In this document: positions 32,829 to 44,567 of the stretch, in pieces
Position numbering within the stretch: the stretch's first letter is position 1
Layout: each line of letters starts with the position of its first letter
From: Agapetus fuscipes
Taxonomy: Eukaryota; Arthropoda; Insecta; Trichoptera; Glossosomatidae
DNA: 64,000 nt
Direction: 5' to 3'
Assembly: GCA_951799405.1 (NCBI GenBank)
Contig: OX637350.1
Span: forward strand, 9,037,852 to 9,101,851
Notes under the pieces: generated by a model
Database searches by the model: none
What the model saw: only the letters and a program-made list of their open reading frames with translations
Told to the model about the DNA's origin: nothing
Position numbers and translations under genes: made by a program

Positions 32829-33435
32829 GCCCATGGCGAGTGGAAACTATTTATTTTTACAGGTAGGGAAGCCGGCCTTATGTTAACTACTTCAGTTGAA
32901 GTGAGGTCTCTTTCCCAGCTCCCGAGGGGACTGGTACTCAATTATTGTGAAGACTGAGTCGGTCGATAGCTCAGTTGATAGAGTGCTTGCATTCCATGCC
33001 GTGAGCTTGGGTTCGAATCCCACTGAGGGTGTCAGAAATGATTTCCCGTTTCGGTGTTTATTTCAAACTCCAAAATAAAATACCGGCAAGTTTTCTCAGC
33101 CTTCACAAGAAATGAGTACCAGCCCCCTCGGGAGCTGGGAAACCTCCCACTTCACTGAAGTGGTTGGCGTAAGGCCGGCCCCCTTACCTGTAAAAATAAA
33201 TAGGTTCAACTCGCCACATGCGACCCCTTCGGGGATAACGCGGCAAGAAATTACACTATATGTGTAGCTATGTTGCGTTTTTTTACTGAGTAAACATTGC
33301 AGGTGTTTTACTTTTGTTTTTGAAAAAATCACCGACAACTGTTAATCACTTCCCGCACCCTCGCCTCGGTGGGATTCGAACTCCGTCTCTCGGTATGGAA
33401 TGCAAACACTCTACCAGCTGAGCTATCGACTGGAC
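32829..33435 (-). repeat. SINE-A (minus), split by another SINE-A
   Basis: The body lies at 32829-32958 (GGCCTTATGTTAAC, CTTCAGTTGAAGTGAGG, CCCGAGGGGACTGGTACTCA). The middle and tRNA-like head continue at 33285-33435 (TGGGATTCGAACTCC, CTACCAGCTGAGCTATCGAC). The two parts join across the plus-strand SINE-A at 32959-33284. More diverged than the inserted copy, as expected for the older one. Confidence 0.88.
32953..33290 (+). repeat. SINE-A inserted into SINE-A, 6-bp target duplication
   Basis: The copy occupies 32959-33284, flanked by ACTGAG at 32953-32958 and 33285-33290. It starts TCGGTCGATAGCTCAG and ends TGTTGCG plus seven T, so the T-run is truly the 3' end of the inserted unit. Confidence 0.92.
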
Positions 33436-33474
33436 ATCATTATTATTTTTTGTTCCTTGTATTTTAGGTAAGAG

Positions 33475-33690
33475 TTTAAAAAGGGCACACAAACTGTAGA
33501 AATTGGTACACTTTTGCCAACGTTACCCATGTTTCTGAAAATGCTCAAGTGTTTATGTGATGTTCGAGTCTTATTTTGTTCGTAGATACACACGCAGAAT
33601 GTGTAAACGCAAACTTACATGTGTTTGCTTGTGAGCATGCTATGAATAAGTATCTAAAATGTCTTTGCAATTTAGATTTAAGATTATTAT
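33475..33690 (+). repeat. RepA, old diverged copy
   Basis: Order kept but bases changed: TTGGTACACTTTTGCCAACG, GTTTATGTGATGTTCGAGTC, CACACGCAGAATGTGTAAAC, TTGCTTGTGAGCATGC, ATGTCTTTGCAATTTAGATT. The head is missing. Confidence 0.65.
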
Positions 33691-33825
33691 GCAGCCACGG
33701 ATGTTGTTAAATGTCATACATCGTGTTTTTCAAAACTTTAAGGTTTAACTTGAGTGATGTGGTACAGAAAGTGTCAATCTAGGTTATTTTTCTAATGTAA
33801 GAAAAAAATATAGTTATTGATCTAT

Positions 33826-34175
33826 CTATCTTTAATCCATAATCGAAGTTGCAAGGATATATTAACATTCAAAGCTCATAACAAATGCATGCCTACAAAC
33901 AAATGCTGAATAATTTTAATAACAATAATATTAGGATGATTTATTTGGTGAGCGCTGTTTTTGTGTGTATCACACCTCAAGAGCCCTCTCTTGTGTACTT
34001 ACACTTGTGTACTTAAAATGTGTACTTACAAATTAAAAGCCAAACCTCAAATGAACATAAACCCTGCAACTTTTGTCGACCTTCCCTGCAACAGGGGTAG
34101 CATTGGAAAAGTGAACCATTTTTTTCAGTATTAGTGGTCAGCCTTGTACTAACCGTTATGTCAAGTAAATGATAA
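33826..34175 (-). repeat. RepA (minus) interrupted by a SINE-B/CR1 tail
   Basis: The tail part is at 33835-33915 (GTTGCAAGGATATATTAACA, GCATGCCTACAAACAAATGC). The rest resumes at about 34013 (ATGTGTACTTACAAATTAAA, CCTTCCCTGCAACAGGGG, TGGTCAGCCTTGTACTAACC). Between them is the tail at 33926. TTGTGTACTTA is repeated at the right junction (33993, 34006), perhaps from the insertion. Confidence 0.75.
33926..33991 (-). repeat. SINE-B / CR1-like tail fragment
   Basis: On the minus strand GAGGGCTCTTGAGGTGTGAT, ACACACAAAAACAGCGCTC and ACCAAATAAATCATCC match the end of SINE-B at 57458 more closely than the LINE end at 50189. Nested in RepA. Confidence 0.75.
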
Positions 34176-34179
34176 ACAA

Positions 34180-34725
34180 AAATATATTTTTGCTTTAATA
34201 TGTTGAGCTCAGTTTCGGATAGAAATCTTAGATTAAAGCATTTAGATATACACAACATCAGCTTAATATATTTAAATAAACGACTTTGGTTATTTTCACG
34301 TTATAAACGATTTAAATGGCTTAAAATTCTACCGAGGTCACTTCCTTGGTAGAGTGCTTTCTCCTCGTAAACTACCCTAATAAAACTAAGGGTGGATCCT
34401 GCCCTCTCTGATTGCCATCAGTATAAAAGGTGACATAAATACTGTCCGACGTTTACCTCGGGATTTTTATGGGATTTTGATTTGAAAATCCTGTGTTTGA
34501 AAGGAAAGCCAGAGCCTTTTGTTGTCGCGGTCATGGGCTTTGAAATATGATCGTTAAAGTTATAGGGTAGAAACCACACCCCGGCAAGATAGTTTCCAAA
34601 TTTTTTTTTAAATGTGTGTCGTGAATACCTTAGTAATTTTGTATGGTATTTATTTGGGCAATTGTGCTTTTAAAATTTACCCATTTTAATATTTTTAAGG
34701 GTGATTATTAATGATTTAAGGGTGG
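34180..34725. other. Noncoding stretch
   Basis: No gene or named repeat recognised. Confidence 0.4.
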
Positions 34726-34728
34726 CTC

Positions 34729-35025
34729 ACACATGCGGCATGTGTGAGCGCGAAAATACGCGTGTCTGCTTGTGGGAATACATTTAATATGAATCTTAAA
34801 TGATACATATCCTTACTGTAAGAATGTTTCACTTTGCCAATGTCATCCCTGTTTCAGGGAAAGTCGGCAAGAGTTGCAGGGCTTGTGTTCATTTCAGATT
34901 GCGTTTTTATATTGTAAGCCCACATGTGGCATGTGTAAGCGCAAATTTATACGTGTCTGCTTGTGGGAATGCATTTAAGTAATATGAATCTCAAATGTAA
35001 TATGTCTTTGCAACTAAGATTAAAG
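34729..35025 (+). repeat. RepA dimer, both units head-truncated
   Basis: The first unit holds only the 3' half (CACACATGCGGCATGTGTGA to ACATATCCTTA, 34729-34813). A second unit follows directly from ACTGTAAGAATGTTTCAC to GCAACTAAGATTAAAGG. The head of the second unit is missing exactly at the junction. Confidence 0.8.
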
Positions 35026-35029
35026 GTTA

Positions 35030-35560
35030 TAGATAATTGATGGGTGGTCAACCTCAAAATAAATCTAAGAAATAATAATATCCTCGTATGTAAGGTAAGA
35101 AAATTTACGTTTATTTGAATGCGTTTTTGTTTTAGGATTTTCTATAATACCTGCGCGTAATCCTTGATTCAAATTGTGTTTGTTCATCACATTATGTTTC
35201 CATATTTGTCGGTCTAGTCGTCCCTCGGTCTATTTGTCCTTGAGTTTGCTATAACTTGATAACGCCGGTCGTCACCTCCTATGATAGTTCAGGCCTAATC
35301 AGGGATGTGCGGAGTGCCGGGGCGTGGTCCGGGGGTGCGGCCTAGCACAGCAGTCGACACAGATTTATGCTGATGTGTGCGCGGGTTATTTATGGCGCGG
35401 GTAACCTAGCAACGCCTCCCCAAGCTTTATTTTTGTATCCTACAATATAATACTTTAATAATCAGAATGGAAATTAAATAATTTTTTTTTTCTTTTATTT
35501 GAGTTGTTGATTTTTACTGAGGTACTTTGATAAAGCTATCGGTAAAAAACAATGAATGAA
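35030..35560. other. Noncoding; GC-rich unique island at 35200-35420
   Basis: 35270-35420 is the most CpG-rich non-repeat stretch here (GCGGAGTGCCGGGGCGTGGT, GTGTGCGCGGG, TTATTTATGGCGCGGG). No long open frame. It may be a regulatory island or a cryptic exon; neither can be shown. Confidence 0.4.
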
Positions 35561-35565
35561 GCCGT

Positions 35566-35793
35566 AGTGGCGAAGGGTGACATACAACTCGATTCCCATC
35601 TGTTTTCCTTTTAAAATGAGGCGAAAATGATAATAAAGTAGACTGCATGGTTTCAATGGGGGAAAAATACGTATTGTTTCTTTGGTTTTAAATGTATTTT
35701 TTACTTTGTGCCTATATTTTTTAACTACTTTGTTGCCTCAATTTAAAAGGGAAGCCGATGGGAATCGAGTTGTATGGCACCCTTCGCGACTGA
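35566..35793. repeat. MITE with ~55-bp terminal inverted repeats
   Basis: The left end AGTGGCGAAGGGTGACATAC, AACTCGATTCCCATC and TTTCCTTTTAAAATGAGGC is complementary to the right end (GCCTCAATTTAAAAGGGAA, GATGGGAATCGAGTTGTATG, CACCCTTCGCGACT). 228 bp, no open frame. The right terminus is CAGTCGCG on the complementary strand, recalling hAT-like CAG ends, but no 8-bp target duplication was found. Confidence 0.85.
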
Positions 35794-35948
35794 AAGTTAC
35801 TTATTTTTATAACTGTAAACTTAAGAACGTATTTAATATTAAGAACGCATAAAGTTTTATTCATTAGATTAGTTTAAACAAAAATCAGGTTATAACCTAC
35901 TATTTTGTATGGGAAAACGATCATTAAACCGGATTAAAACTTAAACCC

Positions 35949-36055
35949 TTGTAGATGCCTCATTAGGCGAAAATATTCGAGCAAAAAAAAAAAAAAAAAA
36001 GAATAAAGTGAATTAAAACATTGTTTTAACATTTATTTTTTTAAATATTTATTAA
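35949..36055 (+). repeat. Foldback family E, right half
   Basis: TTGTAGATGCCTCATTAGGC, GAAAATATTCGAGC, an A-run of about 19, then AATAAAGTGAATTAAAACA. Matches the copy at 178 and the right arm at 8320-8395. Confidence 0.65.
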
Positions 36056-36059
36056 ACCC

Positions 36060-37325
36060 TTGTTTTGAATGAAGCGGATAGTGAAATAACATCCCTAAAA
36101 TGAATTAATAACAAAAATATGTTTTTTATGCGTAGGTATAATGCAGGTAGATCCTGATGTAGATAATGAAAAATAAATCCCGTTTTTGTTAAGCTTACAA
36201 AAACACAACACAAATGTATGGGATACTTCTGATTCAATATTGATCAATGATAAATACATACGTTTTTTTTAAGTAGAAAAATATCATTATTAAAAAATGA
36301 TAACAAACTTTGTTTAGTTCTACTTTATTTATTTTTATTTAGTTACAAACAAAAATAGAAAAGAAAAAGAAAAAGAAAAATATCAATAAGGAATCTTTTT
36401 TTTGTGAAATAATAAAAAACAACCAGGTATAATAATAATAGATTAATGTAAGTCTGCATGTTTTAAGCTCGTTGAACTTTTGATAAGATAGAAGAAGTTC
36501 ACTCACGTTCGAATTCAGTTAAGGCAGATTTTCAGGACTCAATATAATTGATTATTCATTTCCGCCAAACACGCTGTACTTGTCTCCCTCCCGGCAGTGA
36601 CTAATAAACAAATGGAACTTTTAATTCGCCCTCTCTCTCCTCTCGTTCGGCATGCACGTGTAGTTTCACCCGGCATAAAGGAAAGCAGAGAGCGCAGATT
36701 TATCCGGGTCGCAGCGGCGAATGTAAAATCGATTGATTCCGTGTAGGGTAGGCTAGCCTACCCCCACCCCGGCACAATCGCTAGCCTGAGCTTTTAATTA
36801 GTGAAAGTAGCCGGGGTGATTTGTCAGTGTCATCACAGTATCGCTTACAGCCGTCTTGCCGTATCGCCCAATAGACAACACGGAGGTATCTGCTTGTAAT
36901 GCCCGCAACGAAATATCGGTGTATTGGCTAAATTGTGTTGAAACGAAATACTTACAATACAAATCCTTTGTGGATTTGCTATGGTTTTACCAAGTTTACC
37001 AAATTTTAGAGTGTATTGCTAAGAATTTGCTTGTTAGCAAAGTCTCTACATGTTAAGTATTTACATAATTTGTATATGATATTTGTATTACTCGAGATTT
37101 CTCGAGTGTTTGATGTTCAAGTAAAGTCTCGCATGTTTCAAAACTCTCAATGATTCGAAAATTATCCTAAGTCTAACTATAAATAAGAACAAAAGCTCTC
37201 TGTGGTGAGATAGATGAAATGATCGTTGTATTGTGAAAGGTGAATGTGACTCTGGTTGAGGACCGTATCTGTAATAAATTGTTTTAAATAAATCACCGCG
37301 ATCAATGTCTGTTCAATCAATGTCT
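36060..37325. other. Noncoding; unique island at 36590-36900
   Basis: No gene. 36640-36870 is GC-richer and unique (CGGCATGCACGTG, TTATCCGGGTCGCAGCGGCG, CCCACCCCGGCACAATCGC). A (AAAAG)n run lies at 36357-36381. Confidence 0.4.
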
Positions 37326-37329
37326 GTTC

Positions 37330-37590
37330 CTTGACTTATAGGTTGTTATGCGGCTGACCACCCATACTGTAAAAAAATTGGTTCACTTTGCCAATGTCAC
37401 CCCTGTTTCAGGGAAGGACGGCAAGAGTTGCAAGGCTTATGTTCATTTGAGATTGGGTTTTTATATTGTAGGTCCACATGCGGCATGTGTTAGCGCGAAA
37501 TTATACATATCTGCTTGTGGGAATGCATTTAATATAAATCTTAAATGATATATATCTTTGCAGCTTAGATTAGATTAGATAAGATTAGAC
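37330..37590 (+). repeat. RepA, full length
   Basis: Starts CCTTGACTTATAGGTTGTTA and ends CAGCTTAGATTAGATTAGAT plus AAGATTAG. The tail uses TTAGA units rather than ATTATAG. Confidence 0.92.
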
Positions 37591-37599
37591 CGCAATTTT

Positions 37600-39640
37600 A
37601 ATTGAACTGAACCCTTGAAAATTATAAAAATATTTACAATCTTCTTTTCAGTTAGAATAACGATGAAATGGTTTTAAAATAAAGGAAATAATACTCAGAG
37701 TAACGGAGATGGACATAACAAGATTTAATCTGAGTAGAAATCTGAAAGACAGGATACGCAATTAAAAAAATAGAGTCTGTGACGTGAAGAAGATGTATCA
37801 GAAAAAAATGGTTCACGAGAGACTTTGTAAAGGGAAAAAGCCGAAAAAAGCTCCTGTATTTTCAAGAGGAATTCTGACCACTGCTAATACTTAACGAGAG
37901 TGCTGGTTGTCCTTGCTACAAGATTGACACCAAGCTTGTGTTAAACAAATCATTCATCTATATAAAGAAGAGGAAAAAGAGTGAAAGCATAATAATGATA
38001 TTATGTAGACACAACGTCACAGAGTTATCTATCGATTTGAAATTGTTTTACAGTAAATATTTAAGTTATTTGCCATTTTAAGCTATTTAACAACGATGGC
38101 AAATATTGATCCACAAATCGCTGAAATAAGCGGGTATAAATAAACTCAGATTCAAAGAAAAGTTTTGCGAATCTATATTTATTTTATGACCTTCAAATAT
38201 ATAAATCAATATGGTTTTCCATAAGCCCCCCGGAGCTGTATTTTCTAAACGGGAATAATAAAAATATTTATGTGCTACACATTAGGGAAGTTTAAAAAAT
38301 GATTTCATACTAAATGGCAAAATACTGTCAAAACTCAGCAGAGCAAATAAACAACATGAAACGCGTGTACTGAAATTTTAATTTTCCCTTTCCCAAGATG
38401 GCCGCTCTGAATGGAAAAGTTTAACAAGTTCCCCGACCATTCAATCGACTCAGGGATTCGAGAGACTTCGGCGAGAGCTTTCTTTTGTATGGACGAGATT
38501 CTCGAAAATACTTGAAAGTTTGGATGTTTGCTATCTTTGGAGTCGCGCTGAAACTTGAGATATTCCCCTTCTTCTTGTGCGCGCCGATAGGAAATACATA
38601 CAACTTGTGTTGGATGCTAAAAGATGCACTCAGAAGCGCTGCATTAATTTGAATATTTACTATTTGAGTTTGTAGAATTAAAGGAAATTTTCTTTTTTAT
38701 TTTGTAGGTTGTATTTATAAAAAACCAATCTTTTGTTTTATCAACCTCATAAGAAATAAATAGTTCAATACACATGTAAAAGTTGATTGCATTCAAGTAA
38801 TTTTCATATGTGAGGATTCTAGTTTTAATCCATTGAAATTCCCTTTGAAATATTATGTATTTACTTAAAATATAATGTTATGAGTTACTATAATGAACTG
38901 TAGGTTTAGCATTTTTATTAATATTATTGGAGTACATATTTAAAAAACGTTATTAAAGTAAGTAGGTACCTGTACGAGTGAAGGACTTTAGAATTGCCAT
39001 TTTGTATAAGAGGGAGATTGGTATTGTGAAATGCTGTTTGCGAATCCTCTGGGACGTTATTCGCAATTAGCGAATTCGCAAGACTTGAAAGAGAGACATT
39101 TTGGCAGTCGCGTGGGAGATGTGTCTTTAATTAGGTTTTGACTGTCAATTGTTGCCATTATAAAAATAAATTGTAAATTTCTTATGCAAAGAAAAAAACA
39201 TTCGATAAGTAAAGTTTATTTTAGTAAGACATAAAAGCAAACTTATAATTGCTCATAAAAAAAATATTTATTTTACAAATACCGTATCAACTTTTTTCAA
39301 AGAAGTTGTGCTTATTTTTAGAACTCTACAATGTATATTTTTACAAACCTTTCTTACAGGGTTTTATTGTTTTTTTATTACAGGTAAAAAGTTTTTTTTC
39401 CCAACAATGTTAACATGTTGAAAATGAATTACAAAACTTTCAACACATGCTTTCAAGCAAATTTGGATCGACTCTGACTCCGATTTGGATGGATTCTGCA
39501 TCGACTGCATTGAATATATCACCCTCAAGTAGTTTTTAAGTTATTAAAATTCTTAAGGCTTGGCTTTCTCATTTTGTGCCGAGTTGTTGTGAGATATAGA
39601 CGAGTTTTCAGCAAAGCCGCGAACCATCTCTATACAATGG
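37600..39640. other. Noncoding stretch
   Basis: No domain-bearing frame. 38390-38620 is unique and GC-richer (CAAGATGGCCGCTCTG, GACTCAGGGATTCGAG). Part of 37640-37870 reads like a degraded LINE or simple AG-rich DNA, without a clear match. Confidence 0.4.
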
Positions 39641-39648
39641 CACCTGCA

Positions 39649-39796
39649 CTTCAAGTATAAAACACTACTCTCAAACTAAAACAAAGCGTTAAACCGAAAT
39701 TATATAGAATATAAACGCTCACTAGAAATGCTGCTTTAGATTCCAACACTTTATCAATACGTAACGGTGTACACGTAAAGTTGATACTTGGGGCAA
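39649..39796. repeat. Family D MITE, diverged
   Basis: Left end CTTCAAGTATAAAACACTAC, right end CGTAAAGTTGATACTTGGGG, internal AAACGCTCACTAGAAATGCT. About 148 bp. The inner arm (AAACTAAAACAAAGCGTTAAAC) is only partly conserved. Confidence 0.6.
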
Positions 39797-40416
39797 CGGG
39801 CTTGCCTGCAACGCGTAGACCCAGCAATATATTGCCAACTTGCTACGAGTCTAAAATGCCATGAAATAACTAAAGTATTGTAAACGTTATTTTTTTGGTT
39901 AAATTATGTTTTATTACCAATTGGTTGATTGGTTGACATTTAGTACCAGACGATGTTAAAAAAGAAATTGTTTTATTTGAAAAGAAAAACGCAAATTTTT
40001 GACATCTTTTTTATTTATGTTAATTCCTTGGCAAAAATATTAGTAAGAAAATTCTAAAAAATATATTGTGCATATGCACTGTTTCAACAAATGATTCTTT
40101 ATTCTTTACAATAACCTCAAATCAAATATAATGTTGAATCTCAAACGCATGTTCAGTTCATAAAGTACCTACTCGTGAAAATTTACGATATATATCTTTT
40201 TCATTGTTGTAGAGAAAATCTGAAAAAATAAATATAAAAAAATATATATGAATCGCTCCAAAATGATCATGAAAGTTCAAAACGCATAATGGAATAATTA
40301 ATTTTTCACATCATTTGTAGTTTCTCTTTTTTTTTGTTCTTACGCTGGTCTACATGCAAAACGTCAGCGGGAACAGCATCTACGGCGTAGCCATCGTAGC
40401 GTCTACGGAAATAATT

Positions 40417-40575
40417 CTCCAAGTATAAAACTTAACGTTTAAGCTCAAACGTAGCGTTTTACCAAAAATATTTATAAACTTAAAATTCTCTCAAGAGGCG
40501 CAGCTTTAGTATCCATACAAAATCTCTCCAAGTAAAGTTGAGTTTACACGTAAGATTTTACACTCGGGGTACAGT
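40417..40575. repeat. Family D MITE
   Basis: Left arm CTCCAAGTATAAAACTTAAC, GTTTAAGCTCAAACGTAGCG, TTTTACCAAAAA. Right end TTACACGTAAGATTTTACAC, TCGGGGTACAG. Internal TCTCTCAAGAGGCGCAGC. Confidence 0.75.
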
Positions 40576-40579
40576 TCTC

Positions 40580-42320
40580 CATTACGTCATCGTAGCCAGA
40601 GAGCCAGCCAACTGCAAAGTGCAGCCGACTTGAAAATGTCTCGGTCGGGGCTTGTGTATTTGCCGAACAAGCTCTCTGTACAAAACAATGAATCGCATTA
40701 CAGATCCGCTGTGCCCTGCAAGACATCTCAACAATTTCTATTAAATTTATCTGTACGCCATCTTGGAGATAGGATAGATTCCTTGCTAGAAATTAAAATA
40801 AATTTGGAAACATATTGTAACGTAAGAGTTTGTGGGGACGTGAATCTGAACACGTAGCTTGCTGATGTGTGTGGAACATTGATCAGGTAAAGTCCATAAT
40901 GGAAGTAAGTATATACCATGTTATAGAAAATGCAAGAATCATCTTTTTTGTACCTACATATAAATACGAGCAAAGATTTTGTGGAACATAGAGAGTCGCT
41001 TAGATCGTTGTAACTTGAACACTAATGTAAGCAGAAAGTGAAGAGTGAACAGTACATTGTAACTTATATTGTGAAAAGTAAATCTTTTAAAATAAATTAC
41101 GAGTACAATCGAAATGTAATTAAAAGAGCCCCAAAACAAATCATAACAATATACTGTACTGTGAATTTCTGCATACCATTCTGATTAGGGTTGTCAGGTT
41201 GTCTGTTGATTTGCCGCCTCTTTTTCTCGCAATCTTTCAATACAATCTTCGTTTCATGCACGCCCGTGATCTTTTTTAGAATCATGCTTCAATCAAAGCT
41301 ACTATTAATTTCACATCGTTTCACAATTTTAATCAATAAGTCAAAACCATTCTGTTTTTGATCTTCATTTTCCATTTTTTTCACATTACATACATTAACA
41401 AACTAGTTAAAATATTAGATTTAATGTATTTGGGACGTTTAAAAAATGAACCCAACTATCTGTTGTGTTCATATGCATAATTATAGTAAAATCAAGACAT
41501 AAAGTGAAAAAACGAACACACCTCTGTCTTAGCAAAAAAGTGACAACGTAAAATAGACAAACAAACATTACTTTTTTTTAATGAAGGTGAGTATTCTAAA
41601 AAAAATACTCTTAGCATATTATCTAGTTATCTCTTAGTATAACGCAAAGAACGATGTAATAATGGCATCAAAAATATATATCAGCAATAAATAATTAAAA
41701 TAAGTTTTCGGTATACTTTCGATATTCTACACATTTTTCCTTGTCTTTTCTTTCACATTTCAGAAGTACTTGAAGGAAGGGGGAAATTATTTAATTTTAT
41801 TATTATATAACAAAAGTTTTCCATTAACGTGTAGTTGTGCACGAAAATTGCATTTACGAAAATGCACAATCTTTCTCTCAACTTGGATGCTTCACGAAAA
41901 GTTTCAGTTGAATCCAGAGTTGCATAATTACCTTCGTTTCAACGTTTGAGGACTTTGCATACATAATTTGAATGCCGTGCAGTTTGTTTTACTCAGCCAA
42001 GTCACAGAAACGCGTTTGTTTGCCAGCGAAATGCATTTATAGCGAACATATCACTCACCTAGTATGCAGGAGCAGTAATTATAAAGGTAAGCTCTGACTT
42101 CATATTACAAACTCAGTCATTCGTTCGAGTAAGAGTGTATGTAAAGAGAATCTACGTGATGTAGAACTATCTCATTAGTGCCTTCAAATGTCAAATATTT
42201 AAAGATTAAATACTGGTGAAATTATAATTCAGTCTTTAAAAGGCAATACTGAATCATAAAACAATATACGAGTAGTTCTCAGTATCTCGACGAACAAATT
42301 TTTATTTTTTATTTTTTTTA
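40580..42320. other. Noncoding stretch
   Basis: About 1.7 kb with no supportable gene. Frames of 60-81 codons overlap on both strands near 40630-41285 and show no motif. Confidence 0.4.
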
Positions 42321-42327
42321 ATTGGTT

Positions 42328-42472
42328 TTTGTTCATTTGAGATTGGGTTTTTTATATTGTAGGTCCACATGCGGCATGTGTAAGCGCGAAATTATGGATG
42401 TCTGCTTGTGGGAATGCATTTAATATGAATCTCAAATGATAAATATCTTTGCAGCTTAGATTTAGATTTTAG
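42328..42472 (+). repeat. RepA, 5' truncated
   Basis: Begins at TTTTTGTTCATTTGAGATTG and ends CTTTGCAGCTTAGATTTAGA. Very similar in this part to the 61268 copy. Confidence 0.88.
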
Positions 42473-42479
42473 CGCCTAT

Positions 42480-43565
42480 GATAACGTTCAGATTTTGCCT
42501 TTATATGATCCGTTTGAGCAGTTAGTTAATCATCAAGGTAAAATGGCCAATTTTTACTTACTTTAACTTACGTTTAAATTTAAGTTGTCTTCCATATTCT
42601 CAACAAAACTTAAAGATACCACAAATTAATCATCGATTTGTGGTTTTTTTTTTGTACAAAATCAGTTTATGAGAAATCTAACAGAATAAACATTTCTATG
42701 TACAATGTTAAAAAAGCTTTAATTTTTTTGGTCTTATTTTCCAAAAAATATACTTAAAAGCGGTTTTCTTATGAAATTATATTTTGCGACATATTCTGTA
42801 TTCAATTATCTATCTATATGTGTTTACAAGTTTGCTGCATGTTGAAAATTAGCATGATGTATTCATAAATTCATGAAAAAGGAAGTTTTACGGAAAGTGG
42901 AATCAAGAATATGCTCCTCTGTAGGTTGCATGGACCCTACAAAAGGAAGTGAACCTTATCCATTGCTGTTTCTCCATAGCATCTTCTCCCTCTAGAATCT
43001 CTTACCTACCTAGAATCTTATATCGCTTAGTATTTTCTTCCTCGTAGGATTTTTCTTCCATCCCCTAGAATTTTCTCCCCCCCCTCCCCCAGGAACTTTC
43101 TCCCTTCTTGCCCACGCGGATAAATCACAACTTACAGGCGTGTGAAATAGAAATATGACACAGTTATCGGAGAAAACGTATTCCGATGCGATCAATGCTG
43201 TTTTCGACGCTCTGAGGGGGAAATATTTCTGTACATTTCTGCAAAAATTTACGGCGCAGACACGGTGACTTTTAGGAAATGTATTTACGATATTCATGCA
43301 CATATTTTTATAACACCTTCTTCTTGCGCCTCTCCTTTTAAAGATTGACACTTCCTATCAGCATCATCGTCATAACCAAAAAGGCCTCACAAAACGCGTA
43401 AGCTAGGATGAAAGGAAATTACGATTTTCTTTTTCAAATGTAAAACAATTTTTCATTTAATTATGTTTTTAATAATTTATCTGTCAATGTTTTTATTTAC
43501 TTGTTCTTCTTCTTGTGCCTTTAAGTTTAGATTGGCAATCATCATATCAATTCGCAGTTTCAATT
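42480..43565. other. Noncoding stretch
   Basis: No gene. A C-rich tract lies near 43065-43090. A minus-strand frame of 113 codons at 43010-43351 has no recognisable domain and a composition that fits chance. Confidence 0.4.
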
Positions 43566-43566
43566 A

Positions 43567-43820
43567 TCTATCTATAATCTATAATCTAAGTTGCAAGGAT
43601 ATATTCATTCAAAGCTCTCAGATGTATGCCCACAAACAAACACGTGTAGTTCGCTCTTACAAATGCTGATTGTGTACTTACAAATAAAATCCAAACCTCA
43701 AATGAACATAAGCCCTGCAACTCTTGCCGACATTCCCTGAAACAGGGGTGACATTGGCAAAGTGAACCATTTTTTACAGTATGGGTGGTCAGCCTCATAC
43801 CAACCTATAAGTCAAGGAAT
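43567..43820 (-). repeat. RepA (minus), full length
   Basis: Runs from the tail complement TCTATAATCTATAATCTAAG to the head complement CAACCTATAAGTCAAGG. CCCTGAAACAGGGGTGACAT (43735-43754) is near consensus. Confidence 0.93.
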
Positions 43821-44143
43821 ACGAATAATAAATAACATTTAAGTATAAGAAAACAACAAAACCTTAAAAATAAATCTATACAAAAAAAGTAAAAAATGTC
43901 TTATGCAAAAAATGTAGCAAGCCAATAAACCAACATTAAAAATCAGCATTGCAGATTAGCCGCCACTTCTTCCTGTTATGCTGCACGAAAAAGCAATCTT
44001 GTGCTTCTGTTTATCTATTGCCCCAGGTTCTTCAACCAGAAAGCTCTCTTTTAACCCGGAGCTTACTATCCCTCAACTTTTCTTTGTGTGACATCGGAGT
44101 CAATATTTTTCATCGTTTATTATGTGGTCAAAAATTTAGCGTC

Positions 44144-44567
44144 TAAGGCCCGGTATATTGAAGTGTAGATATAATTTAGTTAACTATTACTTGAACTTTT
44201 ATTCAAAATACTCAAGTTCGAGTTAACTAAAACCAAAAATTACCGAAGTATGAAGTTACGCCCCCAAATCTTGGAAATAATTAGAATGCCATTCAAAAGC
44301 TTTCAAACAAACAACTATTCATAAAAATCATAAACCTAACCTTCATTAAGCTAGAAAACGACACAAAAAATGTTCAGTTTGCAACAATTTTAATGTACCT
44401 TACATTAAAAAAGAACAGCTGCTGTCAGTGAAGCGACACCATCTTGAAAATCGTAAGTTGAAGTTACTAAATATTTACTGCCGAAATTCGGCGAGGGAAA
44501 TATTATGATGATTTAACAAAAATTTCATTTTAGTTAACTTTACGATACTTCAAAATACCGGGCCTTA
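44144..44567. mobile_element. Non-autonomous DNA transposon, TA target duplication
   Basis: The element at 44146-44565 (420 bp) has ends AGGCCCGGTATATTGAAGTG and CTTCAAAATACCGGGCCT, complementary after a small gap. The inverted repeats also extend inward (TTAGTTAAC on both sides). It is flanked by TA on each side, as with Tc1/mariner-type elements. No transposase. The internal stretch AGCGACACCATCTTGAAAAT carries no open frame. Confidence 0.8.

Noticed and set aside
43010..43351. 113-codon minus-strand frame
   Set aside because: No domain, no conserved neighbour, a C-rich tract gives the Gly-rich run; chance is sufficient.
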